Position numbers and translations under genes: made by a program. The notes under the pieces were generated by a model. The model worked only from the letters and a program-made list of their open reading frames with translations. It was not told the DNA's origin and did not search any database. A stretch of DNA of 64,000 nt, taken from Cupriavidus numazuensis. GTDB lineage: Bacteria > Pseudomonadota > Gammaproteobacteria > Burkholderiales > Burkholderiaceae. Every line of letters starts with the position of its first letter. Position 1 is the first letter of the stretch. Below are positions 1 through 8,897 of this stretch, piece after piece. The stretch lies in NCBI RefSeq assembly GCF_905397435.1, contig NZ_CAJPVI010000006.1, positions 124,001 through 188,000 on the forward strand. The letters run 5' to 3'.

Positions 1-111
1 CCATCTCCGTGCGTGGCCAGTTGACATGGATTCCGTGGCAAACTCTGCCGCAAAACGGCGGTTCTACCGCCACTTGCCCGCATCGCGGGTTCCTGAGTCT
101 CCTTTGCGCGC
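1..111. other. Leader of phoR, possible tail of an upstream gene
   Basis: This stretch lies upstream of phoR. One frame is open from base 2 and ends in a TGA at 113-115 that overlaps the phoR ATG in an ATGA arrangement, so it could be the 3' end of an upstream gene. phoB would be expected there, but the readable 37 residues do not look like a PhoB winged-helix C-terminus. I cannot assign it from this fragment. Confidence 0.25.
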
Positions 112-1446
112 ATGAATGTCATCTGGGCCCGCTCCGTGGCCATCCTGATCAGCCTGGTGGTGGTTTCCGTCGGGGTCTTTTTCCTGGCGGGCGCAGGTCC
201 TGCGCTGGCGGTGATGAGCGTGTCGCTGCTGTGCCTGCTCGCATTCCATCTCTACCAGATCAACCGGCTGTGGAAAGTGCTGGACGCGCCGGCGTACGGT
301 GAAATTCCCAGCGCGCTGGGTTTATGGGGCGAGGTCTATTACCGCCTGCACCGGCTGGTCAAACGCTGGCGCCTGCAGGTGCTGCAAGTCGAGCAGCAGC
401 ACACACGCTTCATCCAGGCGATCCAGGCTTCACCCAACGGCGTGCTGATGCTCGATGATGCTGACCAGATCGAATGGTGCAACAGCGTGGCCGAACTGCA
501 CTTCGGCCTGAATGCACGGCGCGATGTGCGCCAGCGCATTACACACCTGATCCGCCGTCCCGAGTTCGTCCACTACCTGACACGCCAGCGCTTCGACGAA
601 CCGCTGGCCATGCGCGACATGGGCGAGCACAAGCAGGGCGTGATCTCGGTGCAGGTGCTGCCGTACGGCGACAATCGCAAGCTGGTCATTACGCAGGACA
701 TCACCAAGCTCGAGAATACGGAAGCCATGCGGCGCGACTTTGTCGCGAACGTTTCGCACGAGTTGAAGACGCCGTTGACCGTACTGACCGGCTTCCTGGA
801 AACCGTGCGTGACCTGCCTGTTTCCGAGGAAGACCGTCAGCGCTATGTCGATATGATGCTGGTGCAGTCCATGCGTATGCAGAGCATCGTGGAAGACCTG
901 CTGGCGCTGGCCAAGCTCGAAAGCGATGCGCAACCGCCAGGGCAGGACCTCGTGCCAGTCCGCGAGATGGTGGACCATCTCGTCCACGATGCGCAGGCGC
1001 TGTCACAGGGCCGCCACCATATCGCCGCGGAGATCGATCCGACCGTGGAGTTGCGCGGCACCGAGTCGGAGCTGATGTCGGCGCTGGGGAACCTGGTATC
1101 GAATGCCGTGCGCTATACGCCCGCAGGCGGGCGAATCACGGTCCGGCTCGGCTGGGATGATGGGCATGCCGTGTTTTCGGTCGCGGATACCGGGCTTGGC
1201 ATCGCGCCCGAGCATATTCCCCGGCTGACCGAGCGTTTCTACCGCGTCGACCGCAGCCGGTCGCGTGACACCGGCGGTACCGGCCTTGGCCTGGCGATCG
1301 TCAAGCACGTGGTCTCGCGCCACCATGCCGAACTGCGCGTGAACAGCGAAGTGGGGCGAGGCAGCGTGTTTCGGATCATTTTTCCGATCGAGCGCAGCGT
1401 GCGCGAGGTGGCCGACGCGACCGATCCCTCGCGCCGCGCCGCCTGA
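112..1446 (+). CDS. phoR: Phosphate regulon sensor histidine kinase PhoR
   Basis: Membrane sensor kinase of 444 residues that phosphorylates PhoB under phosphate limitation. Two hydrophobic helices lie at about residues 8-50, followed by a PAS-like segment (about 95-200), the dimerisation/phosphoacceptor H-box VSHELKTPL with His216, and a HATPase domain with N-box near 327-333, DTGLG near 359 and GGTGLGLAIVKH near 387. The short periplasm-free N-terminus with two adjacent helices is the PhoR architecture. The neighbouring ppk1 and ppx support a phosphate role. It is followed by a hairpin terminator. PhoB itself is not visible in the window. Confidence 0.93.
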   Translation: MNVIWARSVAILISLVVVSVGVFFLAGAGPALAVMSVSLLCLLAFHLYQINRLWKVLDAPAYGEIPSALGLWGEVYYRLHRLVKRWRLQVLQVEQQHTRFIQAIQASPNGVLMLDDADQIEWCNSVAELHFGLNARRDVRQRITHLIRRPEFVHYLTRQRFDEPLAMRDMGEHKQGVISVQVLPYGDNRKLVITQDITKLENTEAMRRDFVANVSHELKTPLTVLTGFLETVRDLPVSEEDRQRYVDMMLVQSMRMQSIVEDLLALAKLESDAQPPGQDLVPVREMVDHLVHDAQALSQGRHHIAAEIDPTVELRGTESELMSALGNLVSNAVRYTPAGGRITVRLGWDDGHAVFSVADTGLGIAPEHIPRLTERFYRVDRSRSRDTGGTGLGLAIVKHVVSRHHAELRVNSEVGRGSVFRIIFPIERSVREVADATDPSRRAA

Positions 1447-1496
1447 ACGCGCCTGGCGGCTATTTGACGCCGGCAACATCCTTTCCCTTGGAAAAT

Positions 1497-1523
1497 TGGC
1501 CCGCATAAGCGGGCCATTCTTTT
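1497..1523. terminator. Hairpin terminator between convergent phoR and ppk1
   Basis: An 8-bp stem TGGCCCGC/GCGGGCCA with loop ATAA is followed by ATTCTTTTC. It sits between the ends of phoR (+) and ppk1 (-) and probably serves both. Confidence 0.75.
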
Positions 1524-1538
1524 CTGCTGCGCCTTGGT

Positions 1539-3623
1539 TTATGCGCTTCCGAACGATGCCAGCAGGTCGTTCTGGCTGACGTGCGGATGCTTGGAACGCG
1601 TCTGCTTGCGTACATAGTTGCCGTCGGGCTGCATGATCCACGCCGAGGCGTTGTCGCGCAGGTGCACCTGCAGGCTTTCCTTGATCACGCGCGCCTTGAG
1701 CGCCTTGTCGAGGACCGGGAACGCGACTTCTACGCGGCGGAACAGGTTGCGGTCCATCCAGTCGGCGCTCGACAGGTAGAGCACTTCCTCGCCGCCGGCC
1801 AGGAAGTAGTAGACGCGATGGTGCTCCAGGAAGCGACCGACGATCGAGCGCACCGAGATGTTTTCTGACATGCCGGGCACGCCCGGCATCAGCGCGCAGA
1901 CGCCGCGCACGATCAGGTCGATCTTCACGCCCGCGCGCGACGCCTTGTAGAGCTCGTCGATGATCGACGGTTCCAGCAGCGCGTTCATTTTTGCGATGAT
2001 GCGAGCAGGCTTGCCGGCGCGCGCATTACGCGCTTCGGCACGGATATGCTCGACCAGGTTGCTATGCATGCTGAACGGCGACTGCCACAGGTGGTTCAGG
2101 CGAATCGTGCCGGCGGTGCCCGTCAGCAGCTGGAAGACGTGATGGACGTCTTCGCAGATCGCCTCGTTCGCGGTCAGCAGGCCGAAGTCCGTGTACAGGC
2201 GCGCCGTGCGCGGATGGTAGTTGCCGGTACCGAGGTGGGCATAGCGGCGCAGCTTGACCTGCTTGGCCTTTGCTCCGGCCATTTCGCGCCGCACGATCAG
2301 CAGCATCTTGGCATGGCATTTGTGGCCGACCACGCCGTAGATGACATGGGCACCCGCCGACTCCAGGCGCTCGGCCCAGTTGATGTTGGTTTCTTCGTCG
2401 AAGCGTGCGAGCAGTTCCACCACGACCGTGACTTCCTTGCCATTGCGCGCTGCGGTCATCAGCGCTTCCATGACCAGCGACTCGTTGCCGGTCCGGTACA
2501 CCGTCTGCTTGATCGCCACCACGTTGGGGTCGGTCGCGGCCTGTTGCAGCAGGTCCAGTACGGAGTTGAAGCTTTCGTACGGGTGATGCAGCAGCACGTC
2601 CTGCTGGCGAATGACATCGAAGATCGGTGCGCCGCTCGTGAACGGTTTGACCGGCGCCGGCACATGCGGCGGAAACTTCAGCGCCGGGCGGTCCACCATG
2701 TCGGGGATCTGCATAAGCCGCACCAGGTTCACCGGCCCCGACACGCGGTACAGGTCCTGCTCGCCCAGGCCCGATTCCAGCAGCAGGCGGCGCGACAGCG
2801 CGGGTGGCGTGTCTGACGAGACTTCGAGCCGCACGGTATCGCCGAAGTGCCGCGTCGGCAGTTCGCCCTGCAGCGCTTCGCGCAGGTCCGTGATCTCGTC
2901 TTCGGAAACGAAGAGGTCGGAATTGCGCGTGACGCGGAACTGGTAGCAGCCCTGGACTTCGATGGAGGGAAACAGTTCATGCACGAAGCCCTGCATGAAC
3001 GACGACAGCATCACGAATCCGAACGGATAGCCCGACAGCTTTTCGGGCATCTTCACGACGCGCGGCAGCGCCCGCGGCGCCTGCACGATGGCCAGATCGG
3101 CCTCGCGGCCAAACGCGTCCTTGCCCGAAAGCTCGACGACGAAGTTCAGGCTCTTGTTGAGCACCCGCGGGAAAGGGTGCGCGGGGTCCAGCGCGATCGG
3201 TGTGAGCACCGGCCCAAGCTCGCGCACGAAGAAGTCCCGGGCCCACTCGCGCTGCGCGTCGGTCCAGGTGGTCGTCAGGTGAAAAAAGATGCCTTCCTTC
3301 TCAAGAAGGGGAAAAATGACGTTCTGCAGCATGTCATACTGCGAAGCAACAAGTTGCTGCGTCCGCGCCGTGACAAGCTGGTAGGCCTGCTGGAACGAGA
3401 GGCCGTCGGGGGTAAGGCCGGAGGCGTTGTCTCGCAGCTGTTCCTTCAACCCGGCCATGCGGATTTCAAAGAACTCGTCCAGATTGCTGGACACGATGCA
3501 AATGAATTTGAGCCTTTCCAGCAGCGGGACCTTGGGGTCGGCAGCCTGTGCCAGAACGCGTGCATTGAATTCCAGGATGCCCAGCTCGCGATTGAGCAGC
3601 GTGCTGGACGGTGTCGTCGACAT
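1539..3623 (-). CDS. ppk1: Polyphosphate kinase 1
   Basis: Polyphosphate kinase (694 aa) transferring the ATP gamma-phosphate to inorganic polyphosphate. The N-terminal domain begins LNRELGILEFNARVL and has the typical SSNLDEFFEIRMAG. The two PLD-like C-terminal domains carry the active-site histidine segments GHKCHAKM and HLGTGNYH. The reading frame is open to 3662, but I place the start at ATG 3623: GAAGG (3632-3636) lies 8 nt before it, while the ATG at 3629 is too close to that Shine-Dalgarno sequence. It is divergent from ppx, with two Pho-box-like palindromes in the shared promoter region. Confidence 0.95.
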   Translation of the reverse strand: MSTTPSSTLLNRELGILEFNARVLAQAADPKVPLLERLKFICIVSSNLDEFFEIRMAGLKEQLRDNASGLTPDGLSFQQAYQLVTARTQQLVASQYDMLQNVIFPLLEKEGIFFHLTTTWTDAQREWARDFFVRELGPVLTPIALDPAHPFPRVLNKSLNFVVELSGKDAFGREADLAIVQAPRALPRVVKMPEKLSGYPFGFVMLSSFMQGFVHELFPSIEVQGCYQFRVTRNSDLFVSEDEITDLREALQGELPTRHFGDTVRLEVSSDTPPALSRRLLLESGLGEQDLYRVSGPVNLVRLMQIPDMVDRPALKFPPHVPAPVKPFTSGAPIFDVIRQQDVLLHHPYESFNSVLDLLQQAATDPNVVAIKQTVYRTGNESLVMEALMTAARNGKEVTVVVELLARFDEETNINWAERLESAGAHVIYGVVGHKCHAKMLLIVRREMAGAKAKQVKLRRYAHLGTGNYHPRTARLYTDFGLLTANEAICEDVHHVFQLLTGTAGTIRLNHLWQSPFSMHSNLVEHIRAEARNARAGKPARIIAKMNALLEPSIIDELYKASRAGVKIDLIVRGVCALMPGVPGMSENISVRSIVGRFLEHHRVYYFLAGGEEVLYLSSADWMDRNLFRRVEVAFPVLDKALKARVIKESLQVHLRDNASAWIMQPDGNYVRKQTRSKHPHVSQNDLLASFGSA

Positions 3624-3668
3624 GGTCATGACCTTCTTTTGGTAATGTGGCGACTTTTTCATACATTC

Positions 3669-3710
3669 ATGTCACTTTTATGACACTTCGATTTTGTCAT
3701 GATGATGACA
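3669..3710 (-). promoter_or_regulatory. Two tandem Pho-box-like palindromes between ppk1 and ppx
   Basis: On the minus strand 3686-3669 reads GTGTCATAAAAGTGACAT, matching the 18-bp E. coli Pho box CTGTCATAAATCTGTCAC/T at all but three positions. A second element with the same symmetry, TGTCATCATCATGACA, lies at 3695-3710. Both are TGTCA-N6-TGACA and start 25 bp apart. They sit about 50-90 bp upstream of the ppk1 start and within the ppx leader, next to phoR, so control by PhoB is a reasonable inference. The perfect dyad symmetry differs from the strict direct repeat of the enterobacterial Pho box. Confidence 0.65.
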
Positions 3711-3795
3711 TGCCGAGGACATAATTTTCTGGGGTGTCAGCCGTCACTCCGGTGGAGCGTCCGTCGCTCCTGCGTTTCAGTTTTCCAGATACCGA

Positions 3796-5328
3796 ATGAA
3801 CAACACTCCACGCCTGCTGGCCGCCGTCGACATGGGTTCGAACAGCTTCCGCCTGATGATCGGGCGGGTGGACGAGACCCCCACTGCCAACGGACCGGCC
3901 AGCCAGATCTTCCAGGTCGACGCGCTGCGCGAGCCGGTGCGGCTCGCCGCAGGCCTGACCCCGGACAAGTACCTCGACCAGCCGGCACGGCGCCGTGGCA
4001 TCGACGCGCTGCGCCGCTTCGGCGACCGGCTGCGCGACTTCGCCCCGGACCAGGTGCGTGCCGTCGCGACCAACACGCTGCGCGTGGCCAAGAATGCATC
4101 GGAATTCCTGATCGAGGCCGAGTCCGCGCTTGGCTTCCCGATTGAAGTCATCGCCGGTCGTGAAGAGGCGCGCCTGATTTACCTGGGCGCATCGCACGAT
4201 GCGCCGGTGTGCCAGGGCAATCGCCTGGTCGTGGACATTGGTGGCGGCTCGACCGAATTCATCATCGGCAGCGGCTACCAGTCGAAGCTTATGGAAAGCC
4301 TCTATATCGGTTGCGTGTCGCACAGCCGCCAGTTCTTTCCGAGCGGCAACGTCGACGAGTATGCGATGAAGCAGGCCGAACTCGCCGCGCGCCGAGAGAT
4401 CCAGGTGCTGGTGCGCCAGTATCGTGCGGCAGGATGGGAGCAGGCGGTCGGCTCATCGGGCACCGCGCGTGCGCTGGCCGAACTGATCGAGCTCAACGGC
4501 ATGAACGACAGCGCGGCCGAGCATGGCATCACGCGCGAAGGGCTCGAGCGGCTCAAGCGCGCGTTGGTCAAGGCCGAGAACACCAACCGCGTCAAGCTGA
4601 CCGGCCTGAAGGCCGACCGTATTCCGGTGCTGCCAGGCGGGCTCTCGATCATGCTGGGCGTATTTGCCGAACTCGACATCGATCGCATGGACGTGACCGA
4701 CGGCGCGTTGCGCCTCGGCGTGCTTTATGACCTGCTGGGACGCAGTCATCACGAGGACATGCGCACCGTGACGGTGGACCAGTTCATGCGGCGCTACGGT
4801 GTGGACCGGGCTCAGGCGACTCGCGTGCGCCGTGCGGCGACCACCTTGCTGTCGCAGTTTCCGCAGCCGCGCCATGAGCGGCGCGAGGACAACCTCGGGC
4901 TGCTGGGCTGGGCCGCGAGCCTGCATGAAGTCGGCATGTCGATTTCCCATAGCGGCTACCACAAGCACTCGGCGTATATCGCGACCCATGCCGATATGCC
5001 GGGCTTCTCAAAGACCGACCAGGCTCGCCTGGCGGCACTGCTGCTTGGCCATGCCGGGAAGCTGGGCAAGCTCTCCGGCAGCGGCAAGTTCCTCGACTGG
5101 CGCATGCTTTTCAGCCTGCGGCTTGCCTTCGTGCTGTGTCGGCGGCGCTCGGACTCGCCACTGCCCGACATCAAGGTGTCGCAGCGATCGGACGCACTCG
5201 ACGAGGGCTTCGAGGTGCGTGTGCCCAAGGTCTGGATCGAAGCCAATCCGCTGGTCGAATACAGCCTGGCGCAAGAATCTGATGAATGGCAGCGCATCGG
5301 CAAGCGCTACAAGGTCGTGTACGCCTGA
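3796..5328 (+). CDS. ppx: Exopolyphosphatase (Ppx/GppA family)
   Basis: Removes terminal phosphate from polyphosphate, or pppGpp gamma-phosphate for GppA-type members; 510 aa. The ASKHA phosphate-1 loop AAVDMGSNSFRL lies at residues 9-20 and the phosphate-2 loop VVDIGGGSTEF near 143-153. A C-terminal HD-like helical domain follows, with LHEVGMSISHSGYHKHS. The length fits full Ppx. It is divergent from ppk1, so synthesis and degradation genes share one control region. A strong hairpin terminator follows. Confidence 0.93.
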   Translation: MNNTPRLLAAVDMGSNSFRLMIGRVDETPTANGPASQIFQVDALREPVRLAAGLTPDKYLDQPARRRGIDALRRFGDRLRDFAPDQVRAVATNTLRVAKNASEFLIEAESALGFPIEVIAGREEARLIYLGASHDAPVCQGNRLVVDIGGGSTEFIIGSGYQSKLMESLYIGCVSHSRQFFPSGNVDEYAMKQAELAARREIQVLVRQYRAAGWEQAVGSSGTARALAELIELNGMNDSAAEHGITREGLERLKRALVKAENTNRVKLTGLKADRIPVLPGGLSIMLGVFAELDIDRMDVTDGALRLGVLYDLLGRSHHEDMRTVTVDQFMRRYGVDRAQATRVRRAATTLLSQFPQPRHERREDNLGLLGWAASLHEVGMSISHSGYHKHSAYIATHADMPGFSKTDQARLAALLLGHAGKLGKLSGSGKFLDWRMLFSLRLAFVLCRRRSDSPLPDIKVSQRSDALDEGFEVRVPKVWIEANPLVEYSLAQESDEWQRIGKRYKVVYA

Positions 5329-5351
5329 GTTGGGGCGCCAGACGCCAAACG

Positions 5352-5380
5352 GAAAACGGCGGCCATTGGCCGCCGTTTTC
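5352..5380. terminator. Terminator after ppx, shared with the convergent acyltransferase
   Basis: A 13-bp perfect stem GAAAACGGCGGCC/GGCCGCCGTTTTC with loop ATT gives a T-run in both directions. Confidence 0.85.
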
Positions 5381-5410
5381 ATTGCGCCGCAGCGCTTCAG
5401 GCAGCTTGTT

Positions 5411-6253
5411 TCAGTCGGTCTTGTTCAGTCCCAGGAAGTGGCGGGCGTAGCGCGGATTCATGTCGTTCACGCGCAGCAGCGTCAGGAAGTCGGCCACGTT
5501 GAAGTCCGGATCCCAGGCTGGCAGGCCGCAAATGCGGGCGCCGAGGCGCAGGTAGCCCTTGATCAGCGCGGGCGGCTCGACATCGAGCTGCTGGTTGAGG
5601 TCTTCCACGGGCAACGGCAGGCGCGGGAACGCATGGTATTCGATCGGCGCCAAGAAGCGCTCGCTGAACAGGCGGTGCAGGCTTGCGGCATAGTGGCCGC
5701 CATCGCTCATCGGCACGCTGGCGCAGCCCAGCATCGACTCGATTCCCCAGCGCTGCAGGTATTCACCCAGCCCGCCCCAGAGTGCCATGATGACGCTGCC
5801 CGAGCGGTAGTCGCGATGCACGCAGGAACGGCCGAGCTCGAGCATCTTCGGGCGCAGGTGCGACAGGCGGACCAGGTCGAACTCCGATTCGGCGTACAGG
5901 CAGCCGATGCGCTTGGCCTGGTGCGGCGGGAGTACGCGGTAGGTGCCGACGACCTTGAGCGTCGCCATGTCCCGCACGATCAGGTGATCGCAAAAGGCGT
6001 CGAACATGTCGACGTCCAGTTCGGGCACCTTCGACGTCAGGCGTGCGCCCATCTCTTCGGCGAACACCTTGTAGCGCAGGCGCTGCGCTTCGATTACTTC
6101 ATCCTGGTGGCGCGCCCACGCCACGCTGAGAACAGGCGGTTCACTTGCCGGTGTATCCGACGGGCGATGAAGACGCCTCCGCGCCGACTGGCCGCCGAGG
6201 CCATTGGGCAGGGAGTCGAAAAGCGGCTGGGTAGGCGTCGGAAGGTCTCGCAT
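5411..6253 (-). CDS. OlsB-like GNAT N-acyltransferase (hemolysin-like family)
   Basis: A 280-aa protein of the GNAT superfamily (Acetyltransf_5 / OlsB-hemolysin group). Family members acylate ornithine with 3-hydroxyacyl-ACP to make lyso-ornithine lipid, or act on other amines. Core features are QRLRYKVFAEEMGARL (about 85-100), DAFCDHLIVRD, VVGTYRVL and LELGRSCVHRDYRSG. A long Pro/Ser-rich N-terminus precedes the domain. The frame is open to 6433, but ATG 6253 is preceded by AAAAGGA with 7-nt spacing and is preferred. No OlsA partner is adjacent, so the substrate is uncertain. Confidence 0.78.
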   Translation of the reverse strand: MRDLPTPTQPLFDSLPNGLGGQSARRRLHRPSDTPASEPPVLSVAWARHQDEVIEAQRLRYKVFAEEMGARLTSKVPELDVDMFDAFCDHLIVRDMATLKVVGTYRVLPPHQAKRIGCLYAESEFDLVRLSHLRPKMLELGRSCVHRDYRSGSVIMALWGGLGEYLQRWGIESMLGCASVPMSDGGHYAASLHRLFSERFLAPIEYHAFPRLPLPVEDLNQQLDVEPPALIKGYLRLGARICGLPAWDPDFNVADFLTLLRVNDMNPRYARHFLGLNKTD

Positions 6254-6603
6254 CAGTGTGTCCTTTTGGTGACGAAACTGCTGCGAAGCAATGTAGTCAG
6301 TGGCGGTGACAGTGCCGTGAACCGGTGATGACGCTTCCATGACGCACCCCGGGGCGGTGGGGTCGCGTGGCCCGGCCGCCGGCAAGGGCTCGGCCTGGGC
6401 AGGGCAAAGTGGCGGGGCGGGCGGGTGGGGCATGCTTGTTTCTCCGGGTCACCAGTGCCGGATGGGCCGGCGAACCACGCGACTCTATTGAGCGGAGAAA
6501 CAGGGGGCTATCGCACTTTCTTGAATTTCCAGGGCGGCACGGCGGCGGCCGGCTCGCCCACGTCGCCATGGGCGGGAATTCGGAATCGACTTATCGAATG
6601 TCG

Positions 6604-7080
6604 TCAGAGGAACTCGGGATTGATGACCGCCCGCAGCACGGTTTGCGCTTCGCTTTCGCGGGTACGGCTGGTCAACCACCAGATGCCGCTCTTGCGCACG
6701 CTCCAGTCCATTTCCGTGCCGGCCAGCAGCAGGCTTGCGATCCGTCCGATCCACGGCTGGTGGCCCACGACCACGACATGTTCGTCGCCCTGTGGCCAGC
6801 CGATTGCGGCGAGCACGGCGCTGACGTCGGCGCCGGGAGCCAGGTCACCCACGACCTCGCTGTGGCTGCTGAACGCCGCCGCCGTCTCGCGCGTGCGCAG
6901 CGCAGGGCTGCACAGCACGCGGGTGCCACTTGGCAAATGGGCGCGCAGCCATGCCGCAGAGGCGTCCGCCTGCTTGCGCCCGCGGCGCGTGAGCGGACGT
7001 TGCAGGTCCGCATGCCGGCTGAGGCTGAGCGGATCAGGGAGTTCTTCGGCTTCGGCGTGACGCCACAGGATCAGGTTCAT
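6604..7080 (-). CDS. sixA: Phosphohistidine phosphatase SixA
   Basis: Histidine phosphatase of the RHG (phosphoglycerate-mutase-like) superfamily, 158 aa. SixA removes phosphate from histidines of phosphorelay proteins. The catalytic RH is at residues 7-8 (MNLILWRHAEAE), a second motif CSPALRTRETA follows, and the distal histidine lies in VVVGHQPWIGR. The upstream frame is open but starts poorly, and the ATG at 7080 aligns with the family N-terminus. No strong ribosome-binding site is seen. Confidence 0.85.
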   Translation of the reverse strand: MNLILWRHAEAEELPDPLSLSRHADLQRPLTRRGRKQADASAAWLRAHLPSGTRVLCSPALRTRETAAAFSSHSEVVGDLAPGADVSAVLAAIGWPQGDEHVVVVGHQPWIGRIASLLLAGTEMDWSVRKSGIWWLTSRTRESEAQTVLRAVINPEFL

Positions 7081-7307
7081 GTCGGAGCGAGGCAAAGGTC
7101 GTGCTTCGAGTATGGTGAAGCCGTCCGACAGGCGCAATCGGGGCAGGACGCGGTGGCGCGCTGCCCAAACAATGCGGGCTGCCGGTGGGGCAGCCCGCAA
7201 GTGTCTCCAAGCGTGGTGTCAGGCGCGTGACACACGCTGGTGCGCACTCAATGTGCTGACGCCGGCGGAAGCGGGCATTGTTCCGCTGCACCGGCGCTGG
7301 CAAAGAC

Positions 7308-7529
7308 TCAGGACTTGTGGCGGAAGTTGATGCGGCCCTTGGTCAGGTCGTACGGCGACATTTCCAGGGTGACGCGGTCGCCCGCCAGAATGCGGATTCG
7401 GTGCTTCTGCATCTTGCCCGACGCATAGGCCCAGATCTCGACGCCATTCTCCAGCAGGACTCGGTAACGATTGTCGGGCAGGGCTTCCGACACCACACCG
7501 CCAAATTCAATGAGTTCTTCCTTAGCCAA
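7308..7529 (-). CDS. infA: Translation initiation factor IF-1 (copy 1, TTG start)
   Basis: A 73-aa S1/OB-fold protein that binds the ribosomal A site during initiation. It begins [19 protein letters not shown] and ends [12 protein letters not shown]. The first codon must be TTG at 7529, since no ATG or GTG lies at the conserved N-terminus and GAGGAAG is placed about 6 nt upstream. A second infA with an ATG start lies at 13046-13267. The gene is preceded by about 400 nt without a gene and a promoter-like sequence at 7938-7963. Confidence 0.93.
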   Translation of the reverse strand: MAKEELIEFGGVVSEALPDNRYRVLLENGVEIWAYASGKMQKHRIRILAGDRVTLEMSPYDLTKGRINFRHKS

Positions 7530-7931
7530 TCTATCTTCCTCTTTCGGCAGCCCGGGGGCTGCAATGGTTACGTTTTACCGATCCGTTGTGACGCGACGCG
7601 CGGGCATGCCGGTCCAGCACATGTGCACGGGTTTGCCGCACGGCGGCGGGTCGCGCCTTGGATGGTCCCCGGCAAGCTGACAGGGCCGGGCGACGCAGCA
7701 GGCCACGTGCCATCCGGTCCAGTTAGGGAATCGTCCAGGGGGCGCAGTCTGCCCGGCCGATCTGTCTTGCCGATTGCGGCCGCAGAACCTCGGCCGTGCG
7801 AGTCGCGGATGCGCGCGCACCGTGTTACCGGTCGCTCGCCATAGTTGTGCGTTGCGGAAGGATCTGAAGGGCCGGCCTTCACGCTGGAGAGAACGCCCGG
7901 TGACAGGGATGCGCGGAACACCCCGGGCTAA
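7530..7931 (-). other. Long untranslated leader of infA copy 1
   Basis: About 400 nt between the predicted promoter at 7938-7963 and the infA start. Open frames exist here but none has a ribosome-binding site or a recognisable product. I read it as a 5' leader and see no known riboswitch motif in it. Confidence 0.45.
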
Positions 7932-7937
7932 CGATAT

Positions 7938-7963
7938 ATTGTAGCACGTGCAGCAATTTTCAA
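7938..7963 (-). promoter_or_regulatory. Sigma-70-type promoter driving infA copy 1
   Basis: On the minus strand TTGAAA (7958-7963) is followed 14 nt later by TACAAT (7938-7943). CAATAT, 16 nt downstream of the -35, is an alternative -10. The next gene in this direction is infA. Confidence 0.5.
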
Positions 7964-8143
7964 TGAGCGCAGCGTTGCGTGAGCGCGAAAGGTGTGCATT
8001 CTGCCGGCACAAGCTGTCGGACTCGCTTATTGCAATCTATAAGGCACTTTCGGTGTGCGGGTAGCCTTGGTATTTGCGCGATATGAGCTAGAACTAACTC
8101 ACTGGCCTGCGTCCGCAGAGGCCTTTGCAAACCGGAGGTGTCC

Positions 8144-8677
8144 ATGGAACTCCACTTGCAATCGCACCATTATGTGCGCTGCCGGCCCGACTGGCGGGCG
8201 GCTGTCGTCGCTGGCCTGATCGCAGGCACGGCTTACATGGTGCTGGAGCTGCTGACAGCGCGCTTCCTGTTCTACCTGGGTGCCTGGGACACCGTGAAAA
8301 TGGTGGCGGCCATTATCCTTGGCCGGGAAGCCTTGTCGTCTCCCGATGCCTTCAACTGGACCATTGTGCTGGCGGCGGCGACCGTCCATTACGCGCTGTC
8401 CATCATCCTGGCTGCTGCACTGGCGCTGATCCTCGGCTCTTTCCGTCTGGATTCCAGCATGGGCCTGGCTTCCGTCGTTGGCATCGTGTTCGGCGTGGCG
8501 GCCTATTTGCTGAATTTCTACGTGTTGGGCCGCTACTTCAACTGGTTCGATGAGGCCCGCGGTTGGGAAAGCCTGTTTGCCCATGCCTTGTTCGGGCTGG
8601 TGGCTGCGGACGCCTATTGCCATTTCGAGCGGCGCAACGCGGCGGCGGGGGCCCCTCAGAGCAGTTCGCCGCCGTAA
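8144..8677 (+). CDS. Conserved four-helix inner-membrane protein of unknown function
   Basis: A 177-aa protein with about four hydrophobic segments (near residues 18-40, 50-65, 78-102 and 110-130) and a polar C-terminal tail. The start ATG at 8144 has GGAGG 5 nt upstream. The GTG at 8138 lies inside that Shine-Dalgarno sequence and is rejected. I do not recognise a functional family. It is a single-gene unit followed by a terminator. Confidence 0.7.
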   Translation: MELHLQSHHYVRCRPDWRAAVVAGLIAGTAYMVLELLTARFLFYLGAWDTVKMVAAIILGREALSSPDAFNWTIVLAAATVHYALSIILAAALALILGSFRLDSSMGLASVVGIVFGVAAYLLNFYVLGRYFNWFDEARGWESLFAHALFGLVAADAYCHFERRNAAAGAPQSSSPP

Positions 8678-8716
8678 CACGCGATCCGCAAAAGAAACAG
8701 AAAGGCGGCCAAGAGA

Positions 8717-8755
8717 AGAACGGCTTATGTCTTTGCGACGTAAGCTGTTCTTTTT
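8717..8755 (+). terminator. Terminator with a 15-bp stem and GU pairs
   Basis: AGAACGGCTTATGTC pairs with GACGTAAGCTGTTCT, with two G-U wobbles and loop TTTGC, followed by TTTTTCG. It ends the membrane protein transcript. Confidence 0.8.
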
Positions 8756-8897
8756 CGTTCATAGCGCGTTGATCCCAAAACCGAAAGCACCCCCGCTGTA
8801 GGAATCGAGCCTGCGACGGGAGCCTGCTTTCCTACATTCGAGCCTGACTCCGGGGCATAAGCTGAAAAAGGGATCGAAGGACGAACAGGAGAGCCTT

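Noticed and set aside
2..115. 3' end of phoB
   Set aside because: An ATGA overlap with phoR is suggestive, but the readable residues do not resemble the conserved PhoB C-terminus, so the identity is left open.
2046..2816. 256-residue open frame on the + strand inside ppk1
   Set aside because: It lies entirely within the well-supported ppk1 gene on the other strand and has a His/Arg/Gln-biased composition typical of antisense frames in GC-rich DNA.
4799..6328. 509-residue open frame overlapping ppx and the acyltransferase
   Set aside because: It crosses the ppx terminator and two genuine genes; the translation has no recognisable domain.
7575..8012. 145-residue minus-strand frame upstream of infA copy 1
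   Set aside because: No ribosome-binding site, Arg/Pro-rich composition and it spans the predicted infA promoter; better read as leader DNA.
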